Source: Bacteroidia bacterium
GTDB lineage: Bacteria > Bacteroidota > Bacteroidia > Bacteroidales > Azobacteroidaceae
Reading direction: 5' to 3'
Length of the DNA stretch: 13,076 nucleotides
Assembly: GCA_025996895.1 (NCBI GenBank)
Contig: BNTW01000076.1
Coordinates: forward strand, 1-13,076
Position 1 is the first letter of the stretch; every line of letters starts with the position of its first letter. This document shows positions 1 through 8,072 of this stretch, one piece after another. The position numbers and the translations under genes were made by a program. The notes under the pieces were generated by a model that worked only from the letters and a program-made list of their open reading frames with translations, was not told the origin of the DNA and did not search any database.

Positions 1-148
1 AATATCAAATAGAAAAAAAAGAAAAGGAGATGATATGAATATGTAAGGATATAAATGAGGAGGAAATTATTGATTATTTTGTTGTAAATTTATAACTGAA
101 ATTGAGGACAGTGAACTGAGAATAACAGAAGAAATTGGAATCATTGGA
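1..148 (+). other. Leader with no intact gene; in-frame extension of wzx without a start codon
   Basis: All three forward frames are broken by stops here: TAG at 10-12, TGA at 36-38, TAA at 44-46, TGA at 71-73. Position 55 opens an 11-codon frame (MRRKLLIILL then stop), too short to call. From 74 the frame of the following flippase is open and reads into it, but it has no ATG before 149. The last codons before that ATG read LRITEEIGIIG, which lines up with the segment just after the first membrane helix of this flippase family (usual pattern L..PEEFGxIGM). Codons before about 113 do not look like the family. I found no clear match to the Bacteroides promoter pattern (TTTG, then TAnnTTTG). Confidence 0.55.
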
Positions 149-1459
149 ATGGTAACGATCTTTATTTCTATATCCAATTCAATCATTGACAGTGGTTTTT
201 GTAATGCTTTGATCCGAAAAACAGATGCAAAAAGCATAGATTATAATACGGTATTCTATTTTAATCTGGTTTTAGGAATCTTTTTTTACCTGCTGCTCTA
301 TTTCTTTTCCCCGTTGATTAGTCAATTTTTTAAAGAACCGGTATTGATACCTGTACTCAAAGTGTTTGGTTTAGTACTTATCGTCAATTCATTGGCTTTG
401 ATTCAACGGGTACTCTTTATAAAAAAAATAGATTTCAAAACACAAGCCAAAATTTCGTTGATTGCTTCTATAACGAGTGGAATAATCGGTATTACGATGG
501 CTTATTTTAAATGTGGTGTTTGGAGTTTAGTTGGACAGCAATTATCCCGACAGTTTTTGATTACATTATTTTTCTGGATTTACAGTTCCTGGTATCCAGC
601 ATGGGAATTTTCTAAAAAAAGTTTTAAAGAATTGTTTGGGTTTGGCTCCAAATTATTAGCAGCCGGATTAATAGATACAATTTATAAAGATATTTATTAT
701 CTGATCATTGGTCGTTTTTATAGTGCGGCTCAATTGGGACAATATACTCGCGCAAGTCAATTTAATGATATTTTTGCAAAAAATTTAACAACGGTAATAC
801 AGAAGGTAAGTTATCCTGTCTTGAGTTCCATTCAAGAAGATCCGGAACGATTAAAAACTGCTTATCGAAAAGTAATAAAAACAACCGTTATCGCTTCATT
901 TATGGGAATGTTGGGTTTGGCTGCTGTTGCTAAACCGTTAATATTATTGCTGATTGGAGAAAAGTGGCTGACTGCAGTTTACTATTTACAAATTATTTGC
1001 TTTGGCGGAATGTTATACCCTCTACATGCTATTAATTTGAATATGTTGCAAGTGAAAGGACGATCGGATTTATACTTGAAATTGGAAATTATCAAGAAAA
1101 TATTGGCGGTTATTCCTATTTTTTTGGGAATCTTTTTGGGTATTGAGGTCATGTTGTGGGGAGGTGTTTTCAATTCTTTTGTGGCTTACTTTTTGAATAG
1201 TTATTATTCGGCTGATTTGATCAACTATTCGACAAAGGAACAAATTAAAGATGTGTTTCCCACATTATTTATTTCTTTGTTTATTGCTGGTTGTATGTGG
1301 TTTTTGAATTTTGTAGGCATACGGAGTAATATTTTATTAATTACGTTGCAAGCAGTAGTCGGATTTTCGATTTTTATGTTAATCTATGAAAAACTGCAAC
1401 AACGTGAATATGTAGAAGTGAAACAAATGATCTTATCGGGGATAAGAAAAATAAAATAA
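149..1459 (+). CDS. wzx: Wzx-type polysaccharide flippase (COG2244), apparently lacking its N-terminus
   Basis: Members of this MOP/MATE-like family flip undecaprenyl-linked repeat units across the inner membrane. The 436 residues are hydrophobic, with many predicted membrane helices. They carry family landmarks: FIDSGF-like IIDSGFCNALIRK at residues 13-25, FGSKLLAAGLIDTIY near 163-177, and the GQYTRASQF and YPVLSSIQEDPERL segments near 200-235. Full-length relatives usually have about 480 residues and begin some 45 residues earlier with a short amphipathic stretch and helix 1. Here the first ATG falls after that part, and the frame upstream is recognisable only back to about position 113. 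It may be a truncated, non-functional copy, or it may use a non-ATG start. The next gene starts 5 bp after the stop. Confidence applies to the family, not to the gene being intact. Confidence 0.85.
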   Translation: MVTIFISISNSIIDSGFCNALIRKTDAKSIDYNTVFYFNLVLGIFFYLLLYFFSPLISQFFKEPVLIPVLKVFGLVLIVNSLALIQRVLFIKKIDFKTQAKISLIASITSGIIGITMAYFKCGVWSLVGQQLSRQFLITLFFWIYSSWYPAWEFSKKSFKELFGFGSKLLAAGLIDTIYKDIYYLIIGRFYSAAQLGQYTRASQFNDIFAKNLTTVIQKVSYPVLSSIQEDPERLKTAYRKVIKTTVIASFMGMLGLAAVAKPLILLLIGEKWLTAVYYLQIICFGGMLYPLHAINLNMLQVKGRSDLYLKLEIIKKILAVIPIFLGIFLGIEVMLWGGVFNSFVAYFLNSYYSADLINYSTKEQIKDVFPTLFISLFIAGCMWFLNFVGIRSNILLITLQAVVGFSIFMLIYEKLQQREYVEVKQMILSGIRKIK

Positions 1460-1464
1460 CGATT

Positions 1465-2844
1465 ATGTTAATAAAGTCATTACTTACGATTAAGGATACA
1501 CTTTATTCTTTAGAAGAAATCAAAGAATGGATCGAATATAGAAATAAAGTGATAGATGTTCAAGTAGAAAGGGTCCCTTTTGCTTCATTGGAAAAATGGT
1601 ATCAGGATACGGATGGATCGCTCATACATAGTTCCGGCAGATTTTTTTCTATTCAAGGTATCCGGATTGAAACCGATTACGGAAGTGTTTCAAATTGGAC
1701 ACAACCTATTATCAATCAACCTGAAGTAGGATATTTGGGAATTTTGACCAAAGAGTTTAATGGAGTTTTATATTTTCTAATGCAAGCGAAAATAGAACCA
1801 GGTAATGTCAATTGTGTTCAAATTTCTCCTACTTTACAGGCAACCAAAAGCAATTATAGACAAATACATCAGGGACAAAAACCAAATTATTTGGATTATT
1901 TTGTTAATGCAACGCCTTCTCAGATTATTTTAGATCAATTACAATCGGAACAAGGTGCACGATTTTTACGCAAAAGAAACCGAAATATCATCATTAAGGT
2001 TGATGAAGCAGTAGAAGCACACGAAGATTTCCGTTGGATGACCTTAGGACAAATAAAAGAGCTAATGAGAGAAGACAATAAGGTGAATATGGATACTCGT
2101 ACCGTATTGTCGGGATTGAAAATCAGTGATTTCTTATCGCCGATGAACGACACAAAAAATCTGTCGGACTTTGGTAAAGGAATGATTCTTTCTTCTACTA
2201 CAAATCACAGTTATTGTTCTACGACGGAGCATCTATCCTGGTTATCTTCGTTAAAATCCAAATATGATTTATGGGTAAATCCTTTCCCTTTGAATGAAAT
2301 GACGGATTGGCAGTTATTGCCGGACGAAATATCTCGAAAAGACAATAAGTATTTTAAAATAATCGGAGTAAAGGTGATTATCTCCAATCGAGAAGTAAAA
2401 TCATGGTATCAACCGTTGGTTCAACCCATGCAACAAGGAATATGTGCCTTTATTATAAAAAAAATCAATGGGATTTATCATTTTTTGATTCAGGCAAAAC
2501 TGGAATGTGGTAACTTTGATGTTTTGGAATTAGCCCCCACAGTACAGTGTTTAACAGGAAATATTGAAGATCCGGATACGGTACGACCGCCCTTTTTGGA
2601 TTATGTGTTGAATGCGCCTCAAGAAAAGATTATTTACGATACATTGCAATCGGAAGAAGGCGGACGATTTTATAAGGAACAAAACCGGAATTTATTGATT
2701 GAAGCTGATGATTCGCTTCCAATGGAATTGCCGCCCCATTATACTTGGATGACATTGAAACAGATATATAAATTTTTAAGATTTAATAATTATCTGAATA
2801 TTCAATCCCGGAGTTTAATAGCTGCTATTAATTATTTGCATTAA
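1465..2844 (+). CDS. NDP-hexose 2,3-dehydratase (TylX3/SpnO/EvaA-like)
   Basis: Enzymes of this family (PF03559) remove the C2 hydroxyl of an NDP-4-keto-6-deoxyhexose by 2,3-elimination, giving an NDP-2,6-dideoxy-3,4-diketo sugar. The protein has 459 residues, the normal size, and is an internal duplication, as the family is. Matching motifs recur about 235 residues apart: QAKIEPGN at 107-114 and QAKLECGN at 343-350; LQSEQG at 159 and LQSEEG at 394; WMTL at 191 and 428. Both halves also end the LQSE block with RNRN or QNRN. It starts 5 bp after the flippase stop and ends 2 bp before the reductase, so it is probably cotranscribed. Known relatives are mostly from actinomycete antibiotic clusters, where they make 2-deoxysugars. 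The family call is firm; the exact nucleotide sugar used here is not visible in the sequence. Confidence 0.93.
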   Translation: MLIKSLLTIKDTLYSLEEIKEWIEYRNKVIDVQVERVPFASLEKWYQDTDGSLIHSSGRFFSIQGIRIETDYGSVSNWTQPIINQPEVGYLGILTKEFNGVLYFLMQAKIEPGNVNCVQISPTLQATKSNYRQIHQGQKPNYLDYFVNATPSQIILDQLQSEQGARFLRKRNRNIIIKVDEAVEAHEDFRWMTLGQIKELMREDNKVNMDTRTVLSGLKISDFLSPMNDTKNLSDFGKGMILSSTTNHSYCSTTEHLSWLSSLKSKYDLWVNPFPLNEMTDWQLLPDEISRKDNKYFKIIGVKVIISNREVKSWYQPLVQPMQQGICAFIIKKINGIYHFLIQAKLECGNFDVLELAPTVQCLTGNIEDPDTVRPPFLDYVLNAPQEKIIYDTLQSEEGGRFYKEQNRNLLIEADDSLPMELPPHYTWMTLKQIYKFLRFNNYLNIQSRSLIAAINYLH

Positions 2845-2846
2845 AA

Positions 2847-3827
2847 ATGAAAAAAGATAGATATAAAGTGGGTGTTTTAGGGGTTGCGAATATAGCTGTT
2901 CGTTCGCTGATTCCGGCGTTTTATAATTCCGGCCGTTTTGAACTTGCCGGTATAGCAAGCAGAAGTTTGTTTAAAGCGAATGAAATAGCAAATAGCTATA
3001 ATTGTCAGGCTTATGGATCGTATGATGAATTATTAGATAATGAAGCAATAGATTTGGTATATGTTCCGTTACCTACCGGATTACATTACGAATGGATATT
3101 AAAAGCACTGAAAAAAGGGAAGCATGTGATGAGTGAAAAATCGCTGGCTTCTACCTGGCAAGAAGTAAAAGAATTAACTGAGTTGGCAGAAAAAAATAAT
3201 TTGCTATTAATCGAAAACTTTCAATTTCGATTTCATTCGCAGCACCAATGGGTAAGAGAACAATTAAAAAATAATGCAATAGGCGACATTCGATGTTTCA
3301 GAAGTTCTTTCGGGTTTCCTCCGTTTTCAGATAAAAACAATATCCGTTATTCTAAAAATTTGGGAGGTGGAGCCTTGTTAGATACCGGAGCTTATACGCT
3401 GAAAGCCATGCAAACAATACTTCCGGAATATTCATTTACTTTTCGATCTGCATCTTTATATTCTTCTCCCGGATTTGATGTAGAATTATGGGGAGGAGCT
3501 TATTTGGATTGTGAAGAAGGAATTACGGCTCAATTGTCCTTTGGTTTTGATAATTATTATCAGTGTAATTATGAAATATGGGGTTCGAAAGGAAAAATAA
3601 TTTCTACTCGCGCCTTTACGGCTCCGGCTAATCTGGAACCACTCATTATTTTAGAAAAACAAGACTCTAAAGAAGAAATCCGGTTGCCTAAAGATGATCA
3701 CTTTAAGAATATTCTGCTGTATATTGCCGAATGTCTTGATAAACAAAAATATAAAGAAGAATATCAACAAAATTTAATGCAAGCTTATTATATAGAGCAA
3801 ATAAAAAATTATTGTTATGGCAAATAA
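2847..3827 (+). CDS. Gfo/Idh/MocA oxidoreductase, probable NDP-3,4-diketo-sugar 3-ketoreductase
   Basis: This is a 326-residue NAD(P)-dependent oxidoreductase. The N-terminal Rossmann fold carries the nucleotide loop VGVLGVANIA at about residues 8-17, and the C-terminal part has the family's GGGALLDTGAY segment (near 172-182). The usual EKP catalytic signature reads EKS, with Lys at residue 98. In antibiotic deoxysugar pathways an enzyme of this fold (SpnN, TylC1-type) reduces the C3 ketone left by the 2,3-dehydratase, because the diketo product is unstable. Its place directly after that dehydratase supports the same role here, giving an NDP-2,6-dideoxy-4-keto sugar. The last 11 bases overlap the aminotransferase, suggesting coupled translation. 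The fold is certain; the C3 specificity is inferred from context. Confidence 0.88.
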   Translation: MKKDRYKVGVLGVANIAVRSLIPAFYNSGRFELAGIASRSLFKANEIANSYNCQAYGSYDELLDNEAIDLVYVPLPTGLHYEWILKALKKGKHVMSEKSLASTWQEVKELTELAEKNNLLLIENFQFRFHSQHQWVREQLKNNAIGDIRCFRSSFGFPPFSDKNNIRYSKNLGGGALLDTGAYTLKAMQTILPEYSFTFRSASLYSSPGFDVELWGGAYLDCEEGITAQLSFGFDNYYQCNYEIWGSKGKIISTRAFTAPANLEPLIILEKQDSKEEIRLPKDDHFKNILLYIAECLDKQKYKEEYQQNLMQAYYIEQIKNYCYGK

Positions 3828-4905
3828 TAATATATACGTTACGATGCCCACGTTGGCACCTTTGGAAGATGTAACCGAATTATTGAAAGGAGTTTGGGAA
3901 CGGGGAATATTGACACATAACGGCCCATTGATACAACGCTTTGAAAAAGAAGTTGCCGAATTTCTTCGTATTAAAAATATTGTTTCTGTTGTTAATGGAA
4001 CGTTGGCCATTCAATTGGCTATCAAAGCATTGGATTTAAAAGGAGAAATAATTACTACGCCTTTTACTTTTATCGCAACAATCAGTTCGATCCGATGGGA
4101 AGGGTGTACGCCGGTATTTGTGGATATTGACCCGGAAACTTTGAATATAGACCCTCGAAAGATAGAAGAACGTATTACTAAAAATACTTGTGCCATATTG
4201 CCTGTTCATGTTTTTGGGAATCCCTGTCCTATCGAAGAAATTGATGAAATAGCGAAAAAACATAATTTAAAAGTAATCTATGATGCTGCCCATGCCGTAG
4301 GAGTCAATTATAATGGAAAATGTATTTTTGAATACGGTGATATTTCAACTACCAGCTTTCATGCTACAAAAATGTTAAATACAGCTGAAGGTGGAGCATG
4401 CTTTGCGTTGAATGATAAAATTCACGAAAAAATGAAACGCTTGCGCTTTTTCGGTTATGATAACAAAAAAGATGCGGTAGATGATGGCACGAATGCTAAA
4501 ATGACGGAAGTGCATGCGGCTATGGGAATTGCCAATCTGAAGTATTTGAAACAAGCATTAGACGACCGAAAAGAAAAATACACTTTGTATAAGGAACGGC
4601 TGTCGGTCAATCCGGATTTAAAATTCCAACGGATAAATCAAGATTGTAATTACAGCTATTTTCCGGTAATATTTCCGTCTGAAACGATCTTACTGAAAGT
4701 AGAAAAAGATTTAAATGCACAAAATATATATCCTCGACGTTATTTTTATCCTTCGGTAAATACATATAAAGACATTGTTCCATACATAAAAATGCCTGTA
4801 TCCGAAGATATTGCTAATCGAATTTTGTGTTTGCCATTGTATTATGATCTGACACGAGAAGATATTATAAAAATTGCAAACTGTACATTGGAAGTACTGG
4901 GATAA
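3817..4905 (+). CDS. DegT/DnrJ/EryC1/StrS sugar aminotransferase, probable 4-aminotransferase
   Basis: This PLP-dependent fold type I aminotransferase converts a keto group on a nucleotide sugar to an amine, usually with glutamate as donor. It has 362 residues, typical for the family. The Schiff-base lysine is K185 in SFHATKMLNTAEGG. The PLP-contact segment YDAAHAVG lies near 155-162, and the TPFTFIAT region near 77-84 is also conserved. The start overlaps the reductase stop by 11 bp; the ATG leads straight into a normal family N-terminus. The SFHATK form of the lysine motif is common in O-antigen sugar aminotransferases that act at C4. If the upstream reductase has already reduced C3, C4 is the only ketone left, so the product would be a 4-amino-2,4,6-trideoxyhexose. 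A C3 aminotransferase, as in the EvaA/EvaB pathway, is the main alternative. Confidence 0.92.
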   Translation: MANNNIYVTMPTLAPLEDVTELLKGVWERGILTHNGPLIQRFEKEVAEFLRIKNIVSVVNGTLAIQLAIKALDLKGEIITTPFTFIATISSIRWEGCTPVFVDIDPETLNIDPRKIEERITKNTCAILPVHVFGNPCPIEEIDEIAKKHNLKVIYDAAHAVGVNYNGKCIFEYGDISTTSFHATKMLNTAEGGACFALNDKIHEKMKRLRFFGYDNKKDAVDDGTNAKMTEVHAAMGIANLKYLKQALDDRKEKYTLYKERLSVNPDLKFQRINQDCNYSYFPVIFPSETILLKVEKDLNAQNIYPRRYFYPSVNTYKDIVPYIKMPVSEDIANRILCLPLYYDLTREDIIKIANCTLEVLG

Positions 4906-4916
4906 ATAAACCATAA

Positions 4917-6185
4917 ATGATAGCAACAGAAAGGAAAAAAGGTACCTGTTTATTATATAGTGAAAATATAATCGGTAGGCTGTGTCTAAAATTTGGCTTA
5001 TTGTTGATTATGTTTAAGTCCATGTACCTTTCTTTTACATGGTATATTCCGGAAATAGCTATTTATGCTATCGGGCTGATTTCCTTTGTCCTTTTTATGA
5101 TAACTTCGCGTAATGTATTTAATCAAAACAACAATAATAAAGTATTATGTGTATTTTTCATTATTATACAATTTTACGTCTTTTTTATTACTTTAAATCA
5201 ATCTATTATTTTGATGTTCGTACTTAGTATTTCTACTTTTTATACATGTGGTATATTATTATTGAATGACGATATCAAGGTTGAATTGGTGAATTTTTGT
5301 AGTAAAACATTAGGTATTCTACTTTTAATCTCAATTCCTGCTTGGATTTTATATTTATTAGGTTTTTCGTGGCCCCACTATGTAAGTCAGGATTGCGGAA
5401 TAGACTTCTATATACATGCCAATTATTATTTTTTTGTGGTAAGTGCTAAACCGCAGGACATAATAGACATACAACGATTTTGCAGTTTTTTCCTTGAACC
5501 GGGGCATTTAGCGACTACTTGTAGTTTCTTCCTCTTTATCAATAAATTTAATATAAAACGTTGGGAAGTGTTATTAATGCTTGTGGCGGTTATATTATCT
5601 TTATCTTTGGCAGGATATGGACTTTTGATAGGGGCGTATATCTTTTATTTGATTTTGTATAACAAAAATTACAAGAAATATCTTTTGGCTTTTGCATTAT
5701 TAATAGCTGGATTGACGGTATTCTTTATGAACCTTAATATGGGAAATAATGTTATTAATGAGAAAATCATTTCACGTTTGGTTTTTGAAGATGGAGAAAT
5801 GTCAGGAAATAATCGTTTTACTCCGCGCTTTGAAAGTCATTATCATAAATACCTTAAGTCGGACGACGTATATTGGGGAATATTAAAAGAATTTTCAACA
5901 GTAGACTATAAATATAATTGGATGGATGGAAGTGCCGGATGGAAAAGATATATTATTATGTATGGAATTATCGGTACTTCTTTGGTTTTAATATTTTATT
6001 TGTTACTTTTGTGTGTCAAATGGTCTTATGCCGGATTTTTCTTTTTTATTGTTTTTCTTGTTGCGAATTGTATAAGAGATTATCCGTTGAGACAATATTG
6101 GCTTTATACATATATTCTTGCTCTTCCTTTATTGCAAAGGCAATATATGAGTTTTAATAAACAAAGGAAGTTAATTAATGGTTAA
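4917..6185 (+). CDS. wzy: Probable O-antigen/capsule polymerase (Wzy-like), multi-pass membrane protein
   Basis: The 422-residue protein is almost wholly hydrophobic, with about ten or more predicted membrane helices. Wzy polymerases join lipid-linked repeat units on the periplasmic face. They are too diverged for a firm sequence call, but this one has the right size, topology and place. A FFLEPGHLA segment at about residues 192-199 (Glu194, Pro195, Gly196, His197) matches an EPG motif that recurs in Bacteroidota polymerases. A large polar stretch near 285-340, containing GNNRFTPRFESHYH, fits the long periplasmic loop of Wzy and WaaL proteins. It starts 11 bp after the aminotransferase stop, and the next ATG follows its stop with no gap. 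It would pair with the flippase at the start of the window. An O-antigen ligase-like role is the alternative. Confidence 0.78.
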   Translation: MIATERKKGTCLLYSENIIGRLCLKFGLLLIMFKSMYLSFTWYIPEIAIYAIGLISFVLFMITSRNVFNQNNNNKVLCVFFIIIQFYVFFITLNQSIILMFVLSISTFYTCGILLLNDDIKVELVNFCSKTLGILLLISIPAWILYLLGFSWPHYVSQDCGIDFYIHANYYFFVVSAKPQDIIDIQRFCSFFLEPGHLATTCSFFLFINKFNIKRWEVLLMLVAVILSLSLAGYGLLIGAYIFYLILYNKNYKKYLLAFALLIAGLTVFFMNLNMGNNVINEKIISRLVFEDGEMSGNNRFTPRFESHYHKYLKSDDVYWGILKEFSTVDYKYNWMDGSAGWKRYIIMYGIIGTSLVLIFYLLLLCVKWSYAGFFFFIVFLVANCIRDYPLRQYWLYTYILALPLLQRQYMSFNKQRKLING

Positions 6186-7382
6186 ATGGAGATATATACC
6201 AACATGAAAGTAGCGCATATTACACATTCCGGAAAATTTGTAGATGATACTATAGGGTTATTTGATTCGATAGATTATTTAGACAATACTTATTATTTTA
6301 TGGCAAGTAAAATAAATAATGAGTTGCAATGTGTAAAGAATAAAAAATACTTAGTCGTAAAAAATACATTTAAAGATATTATAGACGATATTTTAGAAAG
6401 AAAATTTTCGGTAGTCATTTTATATTCTAAAAGTTATGGAATGAAGACTCGCCAACTTTTACGTTTAAATAAAGAAACCAAATTGATATGGATTTCCTTT
6501 GGATTTGATATTTATTCGGATACTTCTATTATGAGGTTGGATAAATTTCCGATAAAAATGAATCTATTTTCTACTAAAACAAAAAGGTATTTAATTTCAC
6601 ATCTTCGTTATCTTCTTGGAATGTTCTATCGTTCTCCGGAAAATTATATAGCCTATCCGCGATTTTTACAGAGAGTTGATTATGTATCTACCGTTTTTAA
6701 TGAAGAGTATGAATGGCTGATGAAAGACAAGAATCTTCACGCAAAAAGATTTTCTTTTAAATTTGTGGATCACAATAAATACGATAAACTTCCTGAACAA
6801 ATAGCTATGGGAAAAAGATGGGGCATATTGGTTGGTAATTCTATTATGCCTACAGCCAATCATTTGGATATTTTTGAAAAACTAAAAGCTATGCCATTGG
6901 CACAAAAAGATAAAATAATTGTTCCGTTAAGTTATGCGGGAGCTAAAACTTATCGTAATTATTTAATTCGTGTTGGTAAAAAAATGCTTGGAGAACAACA
7001 TCTTATGCCATTGCTTAATTACGTGCCGTTGAACGAATATTTATCCTTATTAGCTAATTGTAAGGCTGCTATTATGGGATATAAGAGACAACAGGGGATT
7101 GGAAATATTTCATGGTTATTTATTTATGGTGCGAAAGTATATCTGCCCAAAGAAAGTGTTACCTATTTGCATTATAAAAATATGGGTGTTGAAGTTTTTT
7201 CTATAGAAGAAGATTTGACATACGAACATTTGAATACGCCCTTGAGCCATGAACAAATAGAAAAAAACTTTAATCGAATAAAACAAGCTGCTCATTATGA
7301 TATTGTAAGAAATGATCTGAAAAAATCAATAGACGAAGTGATCAAAGACTTGGATGAGAATGATATAAAATTTGAGATTTGA
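6186..7382 (+). CDS. WecF-like (GT56) 4-acylamino-sugar glycosyltransferase
   Basis: The C-terminal half matches the pattern of WecF (RffT, family GT56), which moves Fuc4NAc from dTDP onto lipid-linked disaccharide in enterobacterial common antigen synthesis. Shared features are VGNS at residues 216-219 followed by NHLD, the IIVPLSYAG segment, GEQHLMPLLNYVPLNEYL, and RQQGIG at 301-306 in the donor-site region. At 398 residues it is somewhat longer than E. coli WecF (about 360). It has no signal peptide and should act on the cytoplasmic membrane face. ATG 6186 abuts the polymerase stop; a second in-frame ATG at 6204 gives MKVAHITHS, an equally plausible start. The match suggests a dTDP-4-acylamino-6-deoxy donor, in line with the sugar genes upstream. 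It is the only glycosyltransferase in the window. Confidence 0.85.
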   Translation: MEIYTNMKVAHITHSGKFVDDTIGLFDSIDYLDNTYYFMASKINNELQCVKNKKYLVVKNTFKDIIDDILERKFSVVILYSKSYGMKTRQLLRLNKETKLIWISFGFDIYSDTSIMRLDKFPIKMNLFSTKTKRYLISHLRYLLGMFYRSPENYIAYPRFLQRVDYVSTVFNEEYEWLMKDKNLHAKRFSFKFVDHNKYDKLPEQIAMGKRWGILVGNSIMPTANHLDIFEKLKAMPLAQKDKIIVPLSYAGAKTYRNYLIRVGKKMLGEQHLMPLLNYVPLNEYLSLLANCKAAIMGYKRQQGIGNISWLFIYGAKVYLPKESVTYLHYKNMGVEVFSIEEDLTYEHLNTPLSHEQIEKNFNRIKQAAHYDIVRNDLKKSIDEVIKDLDENDIKFEI

Positions 7383-7383
7383 C

Positions 7384-8028
7384 ATGAAAGATATAGCTAT
7401 ATATGGAGCTGGAGGCTTGGGAAGAGAAATAATATGGATTATCGACCAGATAAATGAGTTGAAACCAACTTGGAATTTAGTAGGTTTTTTTGACGATACT
7501 AAAATCATAGGAGATAAAATTGCGGGAAATAATCCCGTATTGGGCGGGTTGAAAGAGTTAAATGAGTGGAAAGATGAATTGGCTGTTGTATTAGCTTTTG
7601 GTAATCCCAATTCAGTATGGCTTGTAAGGAGTAAAATTAATAATTCTCTTCTCTCTTTTCCTAACATTATTCACCCTAATTTGAGATGTCCGGATATAAA
7701 TTCATTGCTTATTGGAAAAGGAAATATCATTACAGGCAATTGCGTTTTTTCTTGCGATGTTTCGATTGGGAATTTTAATTTATTTAATGGTTCTGTATGT
7801 TTGGGGCATGATGTAAAAATAGGATCTTATAATACCCTTATGCCTGCGGTACGTATTTCAGGGAATGTTGAAATAGGAGAGAGAAATTTATTTGGATTGT
7901 GTTCTATTGTATTGCAACAATTGAATATCGGTGAAGGGATTACGCTTACTCCAGGAAGCGTATTGCTTCATAAACCTAAAAACAATTCTATCTATATCGG
8001 TAATCCGGCAAAATTATTTAGATATTAA
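7384..8028 (+). CDS. NeuD/PglD-family sugar acyltransferase (left-handed beta-helix)
   Basis: The N-terminus, KDIAIYGAGGLGREI, is the nucleotide-sugar binding fold of the NeuD/PglD group; the C-terminal half is hexapeptide repeats (VSIGNF, VKIGSY, VEIGER, LNIGEG). The His of CLGHDVKIG, residue 142 from this start, matches the catalytic base of PglD. The end, IYIGNPAKLFRY, is the usual GNPAK terminus. PglD acetylates the 4-amino group of UDP-4-amino-4,6-dideoxysugars with acetyl-CoA. Here, next to an aminotransferase and ahead of an acyl-carrier cassette, it could attach the cassette's acyl group to the 4-amine (inference). ATG 7384 follows the transferase stop by one base and gives the standard family start; an in-frame ATG at 7372 would overlap that gene. 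The family name in databases is often sugar O-acyltransferase. Confidence 0.87.
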   Translation: MKDIAIYGAGGLGREIIWIIDQINELKPTWNLVGFFDDTKIIGDKIAGNNPVLGGLKELNEWKDELAVVLAFGNPNSVWLVRSKINNSLLSFPNIIHPNLRCPDINSLLIGKGNIITGNCVFSCDVSIGNFNLFNGSVCLGHDVKIGSYNTLMPAVRISGNVEIGERNLFGLCSIVLQQLNIGEGITLTPGSVLLHKPKNNSIYIGNPAKLFRY

Positions 8029-8030
8029 CA

Positions 8031-8069
8031 AAAATAAAATTATAAACTTTATCAAAATAAAATTATAAA
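8031..8069 (+). repeat. Two 16-bp direct repeats in the gap before the first carrier protein
   Basis: AAAATAAAATTATAAA occurs at 8031-8046 and again at 8054-8069, a 23-bp period. This is the longest gap in the gene string (44 bp) and contains the translation leader of the first carrier protein. The A/T-rich leader fits Bacteroidota, where Shine-Dalgarno sequences are often weak. It could be a slippage duplication or mark the join between the sugar genes and the acyl cassette. Confidence 0.85.
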
Positions 8070-8072
8070 AAT

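Noticed and set aside
1..148. Invertible-promoter or UpxY-type leader of a Bacteroides capsule locus
   Set aside because: No inverted repeat pair or promoter consensus could be found in this short piece, and no antiterminator gene is visible.
7326..7667. Antisense open frame of 113 codons
   Set aside because: It crosses the junction of the transferase and acyltransferase genes, which are both well supported, and resembles no family.
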